Shown here piece after piece: positions 7,322 through 15,740 of a stretch of DNA of 64,000 nt; the stretch's first letter is position 1; each line of letters begins with the position of its first letter. The notes under the pieces were generated by a model. That model was not told the origin of the DNA. It was given only the letters and a program-made list of their open reading frames with translations, and ran no database searches. The translations under genes were made by a program, and so were the position numbers. Source of the DNA: an uncultured Bacteroidales bacterium (GTDB lineage: Bacteria; Bacteroidota; Bacteroidia; Bacteroidales; Muribaculaceae); contig CALZTY010000001.1 of assembly GCA_945829225.1 (NCBI GenBank), positions 92,434-156,433 of the forward strand. The letters are read 5' to 3'.

Positions 7322-8208
7322 TCTCTTGGTGTTACTTTGTGTTTCCAGCGCTTGTGGCTCCATAGCCATATCGAGGGATCTCGCTTGATGGTCGTTTCAA
7401 GCATCTTGCTGTACATTGACGTGATTTCGCCCTCGGGCAGGTCGTTCGGTTTCTCGGTTATCAGACGTGTAGTGATGCGATAATGTCCGCGGCTCACCTT
7501 CTCCATATCCCAGTATATCACCGACATATCCAACTTTCGCGCCAAGGTCTCCGTGCCGGTGATGACTGCCGTCGGATGTCCCATCAGTGTGGTGATATAG
7601 CCGGGGTCGCCGTGACTCGGATGCTGGTCGCTCATGAACCCGGTGATGGATATTGTGCCCGATTTGCGCAACATCAACAAGCGCCTCAACGCGGTTTTCT
7701 TGTCGATACTCTCCGAGCCGAAGCGGCTGCGGATTGCCAACATCAGCGCGTCAAATGTCGCTGAACGCAGCGGTCGATAGATTTGCGCAAATACTATGCC
7801 GTCGCTCTGCTTCAGTCGGGTATGCAGGCTTATCGATGGTGCCCATTCCCAATTGAAGAAGTGTCCGAAGTATACCACGATACTGCGACCGCGAGCCATC
7901 AAGTCGTCGATGATTTCCGTGCCGACAAAGTCCATCCTCTCCGACATCTCCTTGTCGCTGATATGCAGTAACTTGAGTGTCTCGATGAAGTTGTCGGTGA
8001 AGTTGTGATAAAATCGGCTCTCGATGCGGCGCAATTCTCGCTTGCTTTTCTCCGGGAATGATGTTGCGAGATTGTGACGCACTACTCCCAATCGGTAGCG
8101 CACCACGCGATGCAACACCACGGCGGCGATATCGCTCAGCACATACAACACGCCCAATGGCAGATGTGCCATTGCCTTGAAAGTCGATATCATCAAGTTT
8201 GCGCTCAT
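7318..8208 (-). CDS. Lysophospholipid acyltransferase family protein (LpxL/HtrB-like)
   Basis: A 296-residue member of the LpxL/LpxM family, which transfers secondary acyl chains to lipid A precursors at the cytoplasmic face of the inner membrane. An N-terminal hydrophobic helix (about 8-33) anchors it. The catalytic HX4E motif is GHFFNWEW with His116 and Glu121. SDQHPSHGDPGYITTLMGHPTAVITGTE-type segments follow, shared with the family. It overlaps mtaB upstream and the glycosyltransferase downstream by 4 bp each, so all three are one transcription unit. The exact lipid substrate is not determined. Confidence 0.9.
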   Translation of the reverse strand: MSANLMISTFKAMAHLPLGVLYVLSDIAAVVLHRVVRYRLGVVRHNLATSFPEKSKRELRRIESRFYHNFTDNFIETLKLLHISDKEMSERMDFVGTEIIDDLMARGRSIVVYFGHFFNWEWAPSISLHTRLKQSDGIVFAQIYRPLRSATFDALMLAIRSRFGSESIDKKTALRRLLMLRKSGTISITGFMSDQHPSHGDPGYITTLMGHPTAVITGTETLARKLDMSVIYWDMEKVSRGHYRITTRLITEKPNDLPEGEITSMYSKMLETTIKRDPSIWLWSHKRWKHKVTPRE

Positions 8209-9524
8209 ACCATTCTGCCGATGAGGGTCTCTGTCTCGGGATTTACCGAGTCGATATGTACATTGACTATGGTGTTGTCGGTGCTTGTCGGTGCATTGCC
8301 GACCTCCACACGCAGGTAATTGTCGGTGAAGCCTGCCATCGGCTTGTCGGCATGAGGATGTTCCATCAGCACCGGGCGCACTGTCCCCACATAGCGGCTC
8401 GCAAACTCAGCCCACTTCGCCTCGCTTAATCGCAGCATCTCGTTGGTGCGTCGATGCTTCTCTTTGGGCTCTACGGCGCAGTCCAAGTCAAGAGCCCGGG
8501 TCCCCGGTCGCTCGGAGTAGGGGAAAACATGGAGCCGCGAGATATCAAGCCCCTCGATAAAGGCTCGCGATGCTGCATATCGCTCGGCGGTCTCGCCTCG
8601 TGCGCCTACTATCAGGTCGACTCCGATGAAGGCGTCGGGTATGCTCGTGCGTATGCGCTCGATTTTTGAGGCAAATAGTGCCGTATCATAGTGGCGGTGC
8701 ATCAATCTCAGCACTTCGTCATTGCCCGATTGCAAGGGTATGTGGAAGTGTGGCATAAATGCTCGCGACCCGGCGCAGAAGTCGATGATTTCGTCGGTGA
8801 GCAGGTTTGGCTCTATCGACGAAATGCGATAGCGCAGTATGCCCTCGACCTTGTCCAGTTCGCGGATTAGGTCCAGGAAGTTATCTTCGCGCCCCTTGCC
8901 GAAGTCACCGATATTCACCCCGGTGATGACGATCTCGCGTCCACCGGCTGCCGCTGCCTCCTCGGCTTGTGTCACTAATTGCTCGATTGTGCCCGACCGC
9001 GACCGCCCCCGTGCCATCGGGATTGTGCAGTAAGTGCACCAATAGTCACAGCCGTCTTGTACTTTCAAAAAATATCGTGTGCGGTCGCCTCGCGAGCACG
9101 ACGGACGGAAGGTGGTGATATCTCTCCACTCGCTCACCGCCTTGATGGGAGCGCGCTCGCTGATATAGCGGTCAATGAAGGTCAGCAAGTCGGCTTTGTG
9201 CTCGGCGCCGGCTACTACCACCACACCGGGCAACGATGACACCTCGTCGCTCTTGAGTTGCGCATAGCAACCGGTGACGATTATCGCCGCCTCGGGGTAG
9301 CGCTTGTAGTACGATCTTATCGCTTGTCGGCACTTCTTGTCGGCTTCCTCGGTTACGCTGCAGGTGTTGACAACTACCAAGTCGGGCGTCTCGCCTCCCG
9401 ACACTCGTCGCACTCCGCGCTCTGCCAATTGGCTCGCTATGGTCGATGTCTCGGCAAAATTCAACTTGCACCCGAAGGTATGATACAAGGCTTTCAACCC
9501 ACTGAATATGTTGGTGTCTATCAT
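8205..9524 (-). CDS. mtaB: tRNA t6A37 methylthiotransferase MtaB
   Basis: A 439-residue radical-SAM methylthiotransferase that converts t6A at position 37 of tRNA to ms2t6A. The N-terminal domain carries the auxiliary [4Fe-4S] cysteines C19 (FGCKLN), C55 (NTCSVT) and C86 (TGCYAQ). The radical-SAM motif CDYWCTYC places C159, C163 and C166. The C-terminal third is a TRAM-like domain. Length and motifs match MtaB (TIGR01579-type) rather than MiaB. The start at 9524 overlaps the aminotransferase stop by 4 bp. Its place in a sugar and lipid gene run reflects operon packing rather than shared function. Confidence 0.93.
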   Translation of the reverse strand: MIDTNIFSGLKALYHTFGCKLNFAETSTIASQLAERGVRRVSGGETPDLVVVNTCSVTEEADKKCRQAIRSYYKRYPEAAIIVTGCYAQLKSDEVSSLPGVVVVAGAEHKADLLTFIDRYISERAPIKAVSEWRDITTFRPSCSRGDRTRYFLKVQDGCDYWCTYCTIPMARGRSRSGTIEQLVTQAEEAAAAGGREIVITGVNIGDFGKGREDNFLDLIRELDKVEGILRYRISSIEPNLLTDEIIDFCAGSRAFMPHFHIPLQSGNDEVLRLMHRHYDTALFASKIERIRTSIPDAFIGVDLIVGARGETAERYAASRAFIEGLDISRLHVFPYSERPGTRALDLDCAVEPKEKHRRTNEMLRLSEAKWAEFASRYVGTVRPVLMEHPHADKPMAGFTDNYLRVEVGNAPTSTDNTIVNVHIDSVNPETETLIGRMV

Positions 9525-10654
9525 TTGCCGGGTGTATATTTGTTAATAATCGCGGCGATGTCGTGGGCGTCTTGCACCGACGTGCATCGCGATATGGGGA
9601 GCGATACCACTTCGTCGGCTATCCTCTCGGTGATGGGCAACGACAGTCCGCCCAAGGTCGAGGCATAGCAAGGTTGCTTGTGCGGTGGTGTGGCATAGTG
9701 CACATCTGTACCCACGCCCTGCTCGGCGAGATATGCCCTGAAGGACTCGCGATTGGAGGTCCTTACCACATATTGGTGCCATACCATATCTCCGGATTCG
9801 CTGTAAAGTGGCTTGCTAATAGCGTCGTTGTTTATCTCTCGCTCGTAGATAGCGGCAAGGCTTGCTCTGTGAGCGATTTCATCGTCGATATGTGCCAATT
9901 TGGTTGACAATATCGCCGCTTGGATAGGGTCGAGGCGGCTGTTCAAACCTATGTATATGTTGTGGTAGCGGCGGTCGCTGCCATAGTTGGCAAGTGCTCG
10001 CACTGTCGCGGCTAATTGCTCGTCGTCGGTGGTCACTGCACCGGCATCGCCCAGCGCGCCTATATTCTTGGTTGGATAGAAACTGAAGGCTGCGGCATCG
10101 CCCAAGGCTCCGGTTGTCTTGCCGTTGAATGTCGACCGTGCGCCTATTGCTTGGGCATTGTCTTCTATCAGTAACAAGCCATGGCGACGTGTCACGTCTA
10201 CCATTTCGCTGTCGTGGCAGGCTCGCCCATACAGATGCACGGTCATCACGGCTCGCGTGCGCTCGCTGATTGCAGCCTCGATGAGCCGGCTATCGAGGTT
10301 GAGGGTGTCGTCGCTTGGCTCCACAAGCACCGGACTCAAGCCGTTGTCGCTCACTGCCAATATCGAGGCTATATAGGTGTTGGCGGGAACGATGACTTCA
10401 TCGCCGGGGGCGAGGTGTCCCATCTCGATGTATGCCCTGAATATCAGGCGCAACGCATCTAATCCGTTGGCTACGCCCACTGCACACTGCACACCGGTCG
10501 CCGCGGCAAGGCGCTGCTCGAAGGCTTCGACTTCCGTCCCGCCGATATAGCGTCCCGAGTCTATCACTCGCAGCACCGCCGCCTTGAGTTCTTCCTCATA
10601 GGCTGCCGTGCTCGCTTTAAGGTCCAAAAACGGATATTTAATCTGCTCGCCCAT
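9521..10654 (-). CDS. DegT/DnrJ/EryC1/StrS sugar aminotransferase (FdtB-like)
   Basis: A 377-residue PLP enzyme when started at MGEQIKYPFLDL (10654); the longer frame adds 13 unsupported residues. This family transaminates keto groups of nucleotide-activated sugars. EDNAQAIGA (Asp165) and the PLP lysine in SFYPTKNIGALGDAG (Lys196) are present, and the N-terminal YPFLDL is typical of FdtB/QdtB. Directly upstream are two FdtA-like cupins. FdtA isomerises dTDP-4-keto-6-deoxyglucose to the 3-keto sugar that FdtB aminates, so the trio fits synthesis of a dTDP-3-amino-3,6-dideoxyhexose for a surface glycan. It overlaps the upstream gene by 17 bp and mtaB by 4 bp. Confidence 0.9.
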   Translation of the reverse strand: MGEQIKYPFLDLKASTAAYEEELKAAVLRVIDSGRYIGGTEVEAFEQRLAAATGVQCAVGVANGLDALRLIFRAYIEMGHLAPGDEVIVPANTYIASILAVSDNGLSPVLVEPSDDTLNLDSRLIEAAISERTRAVMTVHLYGRACHDSEMVDVTRRHGLLLIEDNAQAIGARSTFNGKTTGALGDAAAFSFYPTKNIGALGDAGAVTTDDEQLAATVRALANYGSDRRYHNIYIGLNSRLDPIQAAILSTKLAHIDDEIAHRASLAAIYEREINNDAISKPLYSESGDMVWHQYVVRTSNRESFRAYLAEQGVGTDVHYATPPHKQPCYASTLGGLSLPITERIADEVVSLPISRCTSVQDAHDIAAIINKYTPGK

Positions 10655-11096
10655 CTTTGCACAGTTTGATGAATATGTCGTAGTCGCGAACATAATCAGC
10701 CTCGGAGAAACGCTCCGATGTCAGTACCAAGGCTACCGAGCCTCCCGAGAAGTTGTCCAAGGTGCGCCACAAGCCCCGAGGTATATACAGCCCGCGATAG
10801 GGGCGGTTGAGCGAGAAGCGTCGCTTCTCCTTCCCATCATCGATGACCACGTCAAAACTCCCCGTCAGGGCGACGATTATTTCTCTCGCCATATGGTGTG
10901 AGTGCCCCCCGCGGTCGGTATCGGCAGGCACGTCATACAGGTAGAATACTCGACGGATGTCAAAAGGCGCGTTGCCACCGTTCTCGGCAACGGTGAGCGA
11001 CCCATTGGCATGTCGCTCGCGTGGCAACTCGATGATGCGGCAGTCGTCGACTGTCGACACTCCGTGTGCTCCGATGATATATTCACTTGTCGACAT
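10638..11096 (-). CDS. FdtA/WxcM-like sugar 3,4-ketoisomerase, catalytically complete copy
   Basis: A 152-residue single-domain cupin with start at 11096 (MSTSEYIIGA), overlapping the previous gene by 14 bp; the longer frame would run into that gene. Sugar 3,4-ketoisomerases (FdtA, QdtA) move the keto group of dTDP-4-keto-6-deoxyglucose. The catalytic pair is present in RGGHSHH (residues 62-68, His65 and His67), followed by the REIIVALTGSFDVVIDDG strand pair and YIPRGLWRTLDNFS. It sits just before the FdtB-like aminotransferase, the expected next enzyme. The sugar series (Fuc3N or Qui3N type) cannot be settled from the sequence. Confidence 0.88.
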   Translation of the reverse strand: MSTSEYIIGAHGVSTVDDCRIIELPRERHANGSLTVAENGGNAPFDIRRVFYLYDVPADTDRGGHSHHMAREIIVALTGSFDVVIDDGKEKRRFSLNRPYRGLYIPRGLWRTLDNFSGGSVALVLTSERFSEADYVRDYDIFIKLCKDGRAD

Positions 11097-11484
11097 ATTC
11101 CTTATATTCTTGATAATCTGCAATATACTCCTCGGCATCATAGGGCGATGATGCAAGCACCATCGCCACGGCATTGGTCGAGAAGTTGTCTATGCGACGC
11201 CATGTGCCCGGCTCTACCACCAATCCGTAGTCGCTGCGGCACAGGTGTCGGGTCGTTTGCTCTCTTCCGTTGTCGAGGTGCACGTCCATGCTGCCGCTCA
11301 TCGCCACTATCATCTCGGTGGTGTGGCGCAAGGCTCGCCCGTATCGCTCGCGTCCTGCCGGTATATCATATATCCAATAGACGCGCTCGATTTCGAAGGG
11401 GCACACCCCCACGGCTCCGTGCTCGATGAATGACAGGTTGCCGCGAGCATCCTCGATCTTGGGTATCTTGATTAATTCGCTCAT
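11083..11484 (-). CDS. FdtA-like cupin lacking the catalytic HxH motif
   Basis: A 133-residue paralogue of the neighbouring ketoisomerase, started at 11484 (MSELIKIPKI), where its ATG overlaps the preceding stop as ATGA. The fold markers are kept (EIERVYWIYDIPAG, EMIVAMSGSMDVHLDNG, LVVEPGTWRRIDNFS). At the position of the catalytic RGGHSHH of the sister protein it has RYGRALR (residues 47-53), so both active-site histidines are replaced. It may be a non-catalytic partner of the complete copy, an isomerase or epimerase with different chemistry, or a binding protein. It is not decayed: length, frame and spacing are normal. Confidence 0.82.
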   Translation of the reverse strand: MSELIKIPKIEDARGNLSFIEHGAVGVCPFEIERVYWIYDIPAGRERYGRALRHTTEMIVAMSGSMDVHLDNGREQTTRHLCRSDYGLVVEPGTWRRIDNFSTNAVAMVLASSPYDAEEYIADYQEYKEYVDK

Positions 11485-12746
11485 AGCAGATACAGGGGCT
11501 GGCAGCGTACCAAATAGTTGCGAGCGGTCTCCCATGGAATGTATAGGGTAGAGTCGTTGGGCTGTAGGGGCACCGGGCGTTCATTCAAGTCGACTCGCAT
11601 GTAATACTTGCCCGACTCTTTGGCGCGGAACAAGATGAACTGCACGTTTGCCGACATCGGCACGATATTGAAGTCACACCAGTTGAGCCCGACGGTGTCA
11701 AAGTAGTTGGTCATGTAGTAGCACCCCTTGAGATGTATCAGCGACAACAAGGGCATCAAGGTCTCGGCATGTCCCCAGCGCAGGTGGGCGACTGTGGCAT
11801 CAGTGCCCTCGATAAAGGCATCGGTGGTGGCGATGATGTCGCGCAACAGGGGTACTGCCACATCTTGCGGCACCACTGACACCGTGCTGCCGGCGCGCTG
11901 AAGGTATTGACGCAGATTGAAGCACGACCACAGCGCGTTGTATTCCTCCTTGCTCATGAAGCGTGTTGCCTCGGGGTCTATGCCTATGGCACGGCAGCCG
12001 GCGATGACATAGTACTCGGTGATTGCCAATTCGCGAGCCTCGGCTTCGTCGGCAAAGGGGTAGCGCTCGCCCAATGCCTTGCGTATCACCCCGGTGGGGC
12101 ACATCTGCTCGAAATAGGCATCGTAGGTGGGCTTCCACACATACTCGCGACGGAAGTTGAGGTATTCCTCGTCGATATCAAAGGGGCGCATCAGCGGGTT
12201 GTTGACCCTGCCGGTCGATGTAGCGACGTTGATGCGGTTGTTCAGTCGGTCAATTTGGTGCAAGAAACTGTACATGCTCATCATGGCGCGTGGCGAGTAC
12301 GACGACAATGCCTTGACCGTGCAGCCATCGGTGAACACCTCGCCCAGGTTGTACATCATGCGCGAGGCGATGGCGCGTTGCTCGGCGATGCCCAGCGAGT
12401 CGAGCGCTCCCCATTGGTTGGTGCTCCGCTCGATGACCAAGTCGTTCAGTCGTGCCAATTGACGCCCCACGGCAGTGATGGTGCCCAGCGAGTCGGCGCG
12501 TTGCAGGGCCTTCTTGAGTTTGAGGCTGTTGGCACTCGATGCCGGATAGCGCGAGCCGTGACGACCTACATGGTTGATAAACACAGGGGTCAACGAGTCG
12601 GGAAATACTGCCGGATTGACCTCGGTGGGGTATGGTGTTAATGAGCCCTCGCATTGGCGTACACTGTAATTGGTCGCCATCGGGTCGGCTGCCTTGGCGC
12701 TCAGCGCCAAGATTATTATCAATGCCGAAAAAATCTTCTTGCCCAT
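11481..12746 (-). CDS. Exported histidine-type phosphatase, MINPP (inositol polyphosphate phosphatase)-like
   Basis: A 421-residue histidine acid phosphatase of the MINPP branch when started at MGKKIFSALIIILALSAKAA (12746), a good signal peptide; the frame to 12785 adds 13 residues before it. RHGSRYP (62-68) holds the phospho-accepting His, and HAE at 326-328 is the proton donor variant typical of MINPP rather than the HD of AppA. Such enzymes release phosphate from phytate and related substrates in the periplasm or outside the cell. It is the first gene of the minus-strand operon ending with the aromatic enzyme. A plus-strand promoter for the next gene lies inside its first codons. Confidence 0.87.
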   Translation of the reverse strand: MGKKIFSALIIILALSAKAADPMATNYSVRQCEGSLTPYPTEVNPAVFPDSLTPVFINHVGRHGSRYPASSANSLKLKKALQRADSLGTITAVGRQLARLNDLVIERSTNQWGALDSLGIAEQRAIASRMMYNLGEVFTDGCTVKALSSYSPRAMMSMYSFLHQIDRLNNRINVATSTGRVNNPLMRPFDIDEEYLNFRREYVWKPTYDAYFEQMCPTGVIRKALGERYPFADEAEARELAITEYYVIAGCRAIGIDPEATRFMSKEEYNALWSCFNLRQYLQRAGSTVSVVPQDVAVPLLRDIIATTDAFIEGTDATVAHLRWGHAETLMPLLSLIHLKGCYYMTNYFDTVGLNWCDFNIVPMSANVQFILFRAKESGKYYMRVDLNERPVPLQPNDSTLYIPWETARNYLVRCQPLYLL

Positions 12747-12769
12747 ATTAATTATATTGTCTATATTTG
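12739..12769 (+). promoter_or_regulatory. Bacteroidetes-type promoter of the small TPR gene
   Basis: TTG (12739-12741), 20 bp, TATATTTG (12762-12769). The predicted start near 12776 rules out an ATG at 12767 for the following gene and supports the GTG at 12809. It overlaps the divergent phosphatase gene start, so the two starts may interfere. Confidence 0.6.
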
Positions 12770-12808
12770 TCAACAAATTTAGCAATTATTTTTTATACAT
12801 ATATTATT

Positions 12809-13051
12809 GTGGAAGAAAAAAGCGACATACAAGCACAAATTGAGGCACTGGATGCGGTGATTGCTCGTGAGGCGACAGCCGAGGCTTACTATCAGCGTGG
12901 TCGCCTCCACTGGCGGGCGGGCAATCGTGGCGCCGCCATAAGCGATTACAACCGCGCCGTGGCGCTCGACCCGGACTCGCCGGCTGCCGAAGCACTCAAA
13001 CTGTGCAACGAGATTATGGACTTCTACAACACCGACTTGTACAATCCTTAA
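12809..13051 (+). CDS. Small tetratricopeptide-repeat protein
   Basis: An 80-residue protein read from GTG at 12809 (VEEKSDIQAQIEALD). It contains about two TPR-like helical pairs: residues 17-50 (AEAYYQRGRLHWRAGNRGAAISDYNRAVALDPDS pattern) plus a capping helix, and ends DFYNTDLYNP, a C-terminus I associate with small Bacteroidales TPR proteins. TPRs mediate protein contacts; no partner is evident. It has its own promoter (12739-12769). Its stop overlaps the stop of the convergent glycosyltransferase gene by 4 bp in the palindrome TTAA. A non-GTG start further upstream cannot be excluded. Confidence 0.7.
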   Translation: MEEKSDIQAQIEALDAVIAREATAEAYYQRGRLHWRAGNRGAAISDYNRAVALDPDSPAAEALKLCNEIMDFYNTDLYNP

Positions 13052-14208
13052 TCCTTCAACAACTCCAGGAACGACTCCATGTCGTTGATGCAGGTGTCGT
13101 CGCCCGAGCAGCGTGGCAGGTCCTTGGCGATGACTATGGCATCGGCAATCGCCTCGGGGGTGAAGTCCTCGGCTATGACGGCATTGGGACGCGACATCAA
13201 TTGCTCGCGCGCGCCGGTGAAGTCGGTAGCCACGATGGGTGCCTCGAATATCTTCGCCTCGGCGATGGTGATGCAGTAGCCCTCGTGGAGCGATGGCTGC
13301 AGATACAGGTCGGCTTGAGCCATATAGGGGTAGGGGTTGATCTGCGAGCCGTAGAAGCGCACCATATCATCGATGCCCGACTCCACCGCCTGGCGGCGAC
13401 AGTCGTACTCGGTGCGTCCGCCACCCACGATATGCAACACTGCCGTGATGCCCATCGCACGCAGGCGTGCAATGGCGGCAATTGCCAGTGAGTGACCCTT
13501 CTCGGGGTTGAGTCGTCCCACGGTGACGATGTTGAGGGCACCCTCGACGCGTCGGAATGTGCTGGGACGCAAGGCATCTTGCTTGACCACCTCGGGCGAG
13601 ATGATGTTGCGGAAGGTCACCGTCTTGTCGGTGAGTTCGGGGAAGCGCTCGTTGAAGATACGGCGCCCGGTCTCCGAGACTATAAAGATGCGGTCGGCAC
13701 TTGCCATAGTGTCCTTGATGGCTCGCGAGGAGTTGAAGCACTTGGACACGTCAAAGTGTATCCACATGGCGCGGCGGCGAGCCTTGATGTGGTGGCTCAC
13801 ATAATAGTCGAGATACTCGTGAGGCGAGGCATAGTTGACGGCGAGGTCAAATTCCATGCCCAGGGCGTCGTCGTTGCGCAACAAGTAGTGCGAGATAATC
13901 GACTTGTCGCCCTTGAGTTTGGACCGTACCCATGCGATAAAGCGCGGTATGGCACCGGCACGCAGGCGCAACAGGTCGTGGATAGTGCGCTTGATAGGAT
14001 GCTCGATGAACGCGGCATTATTGAACAACGGGTCGATGGTGTGCAGGTGGATCCACTCTGGCAAATAACGGATAAAGCCACCCTCGGGTACGAAGAATGC
14101 AACGTGTACCTCGAGGTCGTCGTGGGGTAGGGCATTGAGCATGCCCAGGAAGGCTTTCTCAACGCCGCCGACGTTCATGCGATGGAGAGTAAAGAGTATC
14201 TTTTTCAT
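13048..14208 (-). CDS. Family 4 glycosyltransferase
   Basis: A 386-residue GT-B enzyme. The N-terminal domain starts with MKKILFTLHRMNVGGVEKA (glycine-rich acceptor-side loop). The C-terminal domain has VGRLNPEKG and the donor-binding stretch from LQPSLHEGYCITIAEAK, an EX7E-like pair. It is the last gene of the exopolysaccharide export run and overlaps the flippase gene by 4 bp. It probably adds one sugar to the lipid-linked repeat unit at the cytoplasmic face of the inner membrane. It is the only glycosyltransferase in this cluster, so others and the initiating phosphosugar transferase must be encoded elsewhere. Confidence 0.9.
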   Translation of the reverse strand: MKKILFTLHRMNVGGVEKAFLGMLNALPHDDLEVHVAFFVPEGGFIRYLPEWIHLHTIDPLFNNAAFIEHPIKRTIHDLLRLRAGAIPRFIAWVRSKLKGDKSIISHYLLRNDDALGMEFDLAVNYASPHEYLDYYVSHHIKARRRAMWIHFDVSKCFNSSRAIKDTMASADRIFIVSETGRRIFNERFPELTDKTVTFRNIISPEVVKQDALRPSTFRRVEGALNIVTVGRLNPEKGHSLAIAAIARLRAMGITAVLHIVGGGRTEYDCRRQAVESGIDDMVRFYGSQINPYPYMAQADLYLQPSLHEGYCITIAEAKIFEAPIVATDFTGAREQLMSRPNAVIAEDFTPEAIADAIVIAKDLPRCSGDDTCINDMESFLELLKD

Positions 14209-15740
14209 TGTACGGGCGTATGTTTCTTGATTTTGAGGCGAACGAGAATTTCATGACGAGTGTCGCTGTCGATAGCCAATTTCCATGCCAGGGAGCCCAT
14301 AACTATGGATGATACGGCAGTGACGGTCAACAGGTGGAGCCAAGAGGCGCCGAGACACATTGAGGCGATGTAGGCGATGACGGCAGCCGGGGCAACGATA
14401 GCCGCCGGGGTGATGACACCCTTGACGAAGAAGCGCCAAGGCGCGTATTGGGGCATCTGTCGCTTGAGGATGATGCTCACGGTGGCAATGAGGATGAGCA
14501 TCACGACGATATGGACGGCATATACCACCCAAGGGCGGTGAGTGAGCCATAGCAAGCCCCACATGGAGGGTATCTCGAGCAGATAAATGATGCCTGTGAT
14601 GATGCTCATGCGGGCGATGCGTCCGGTGGCATGGATGCCGCAGTTGATGGTGAAGATGACCAACTCGGCAGCCGCCGCAATGATAGTGAGGCGGCAGAAG
14701 GTGGCTGTGTAGGCAGGTACCTCGACCAGCCAGATGCCCAGCAGGAAGTCCATGCAGATGATTGCCGGCACGGCTATCAGCGACACCATCAACAGCGAGT
14801 ATTTGGCGCAGTTAGCCATCAGACGTTGCATATATGCGAGGTTCTCGCCGGCATATTGCTGAATAATCTGCGGGCGGAATGCCGACAATATAGTGGTGCC
14901 GAATTGAGTAATGGCTCCGCTGACGGTGAGGTTGAGACCTACGGCGGCATTGAGAGCCGCGCCACCGAAGCGGTTGAGAATGTAAGGGATACTCTGCAGG
15001 CGCAGGCTGTAGCAGAGGTTGCCGAAGATATCGCTTGCCGAGAAGCCGAGGATGCCCTTGATGACATCGCGAGGCACGCGCCCGGAGATGCGACATTCGG
15101 CAAACTTGTTGCGTGCGAACAGGATATATGCGAGCATGGTGACAGCCGAGACGGCGAGCATGAGCCAAGCATACAAGATGAGGGTATCCCACGAGCCGGC
15201 TAACGCCAAGGAGAGGGCTACACCCAACTTGAGGATAGTGCTGACGAGGGTGATGACCGCCAAGGCGTCCATGCGCTCGTGGGCGATAATCGCCGCCATA
15301 TAAGGCACTTGCACTATGGTGCACATACAGGCGAGGAGCGAGAGTTGGAAGGCATAATTGGCGGCATACATACGCGCCGGGTCGATGACCAAGCGCTCAT
15401 TGACCAGCCACAAGCCGATAGTCTCGCCGGCGATGAGTACCAACAGGGCTATGCCACAGTGTATGAGAAAGGAGGCTCCGAAGGTGTTGTGGAGGCGGCT
15501 GTCGTTGCCGCGGCCCATCTCGTAGTTGAGGAAGCGTTGAGTGGCACCAGCCATGGTGCCGTTGAGGAAGGCAAAAATGGTGACGATGCTCCCGACGACA
15601 TTGTAGATGCCGAAATTGTCAACACCGAGCATCTCCAGGACCACTCGCGAGGTGTAAAGCGAGATGCCTATGGTGAGCAACATCCTCACATATAGGAAAG
15701 CGGAGTTGCGGGCGATGCGTCGGTCGTTGGCAGTTGTCAT
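14205..15740 (-). CDS. Polysaccharide flippase, Wzx-like (MOP/MATE superfamily)
   Basis: A 511-residue integral membrane protein with about 12-14 hydrophobic segments and the N-terminal pattern of O-antigen/exopolysaccharide flippases (a positively charged start, then FLYVRMLLTIGISLYTSRVVLEMLGVDNFGIYNVVGSI-type sequence). Such proteins move undecaprenyl-diphosphate-linked repeat units across the inner membrane. The gene overlaps the polymerase-like gene upstream and GT4 downstream by 4 bp each, consistent with a Wzx/Wzy-dependent assembly operon. Confidence 0.88.
   Translation of the reverse strand: MTTANDRRIARNSAFLYVRMLLTIGISLYTSRVVLEMLGVDNFGIYNVVGSIVTIFAFLNGTMAGATQRFLNYEMGRGNDSRLHNTFGASFLIHCGIALLVLIAGETIGLWLVNERLVIDPARMYAANYAFQLSLLACMCTIVQVPYMAAIIAHERMDALAVITLVSTILKLGVALSLALAGSWDTLILYAWLMLAVSAVTMLAYILFARNKFAECRISGRVPRDVIKGILGFSASDIFGNLCYSLRLQSIPYILNRFGGAALNAAVGLNLTVSGAITQFGTTILSAFRPQIIQQYAGENLAYMQRLMANCAKYSLLMVSLIAVPAIICMDFLLGIWLVEVPAYTATFCRLTIIAAAAELVIFTINCGIHATGRIARMSIITGIIYLLEIPSMWGLLWLTHRPWVVYAVHIVVMLILIATVSIILKRQMPQYAPWRFFVKGVITPAAIVAPAAVIAYIASMCLGASWLHLLTVTAVSSIVMGSLAWKLAIDSDTRHEILVRLKIKKHTPVQ

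Noticed and set aside
12767..12808. ATG at 12767 as start of the small TPR gene
   Set aside because: It lies within the predicted -7 element, upstream of the expected transcription start; GTG at 12809 fits the promoter and the TPR domain.
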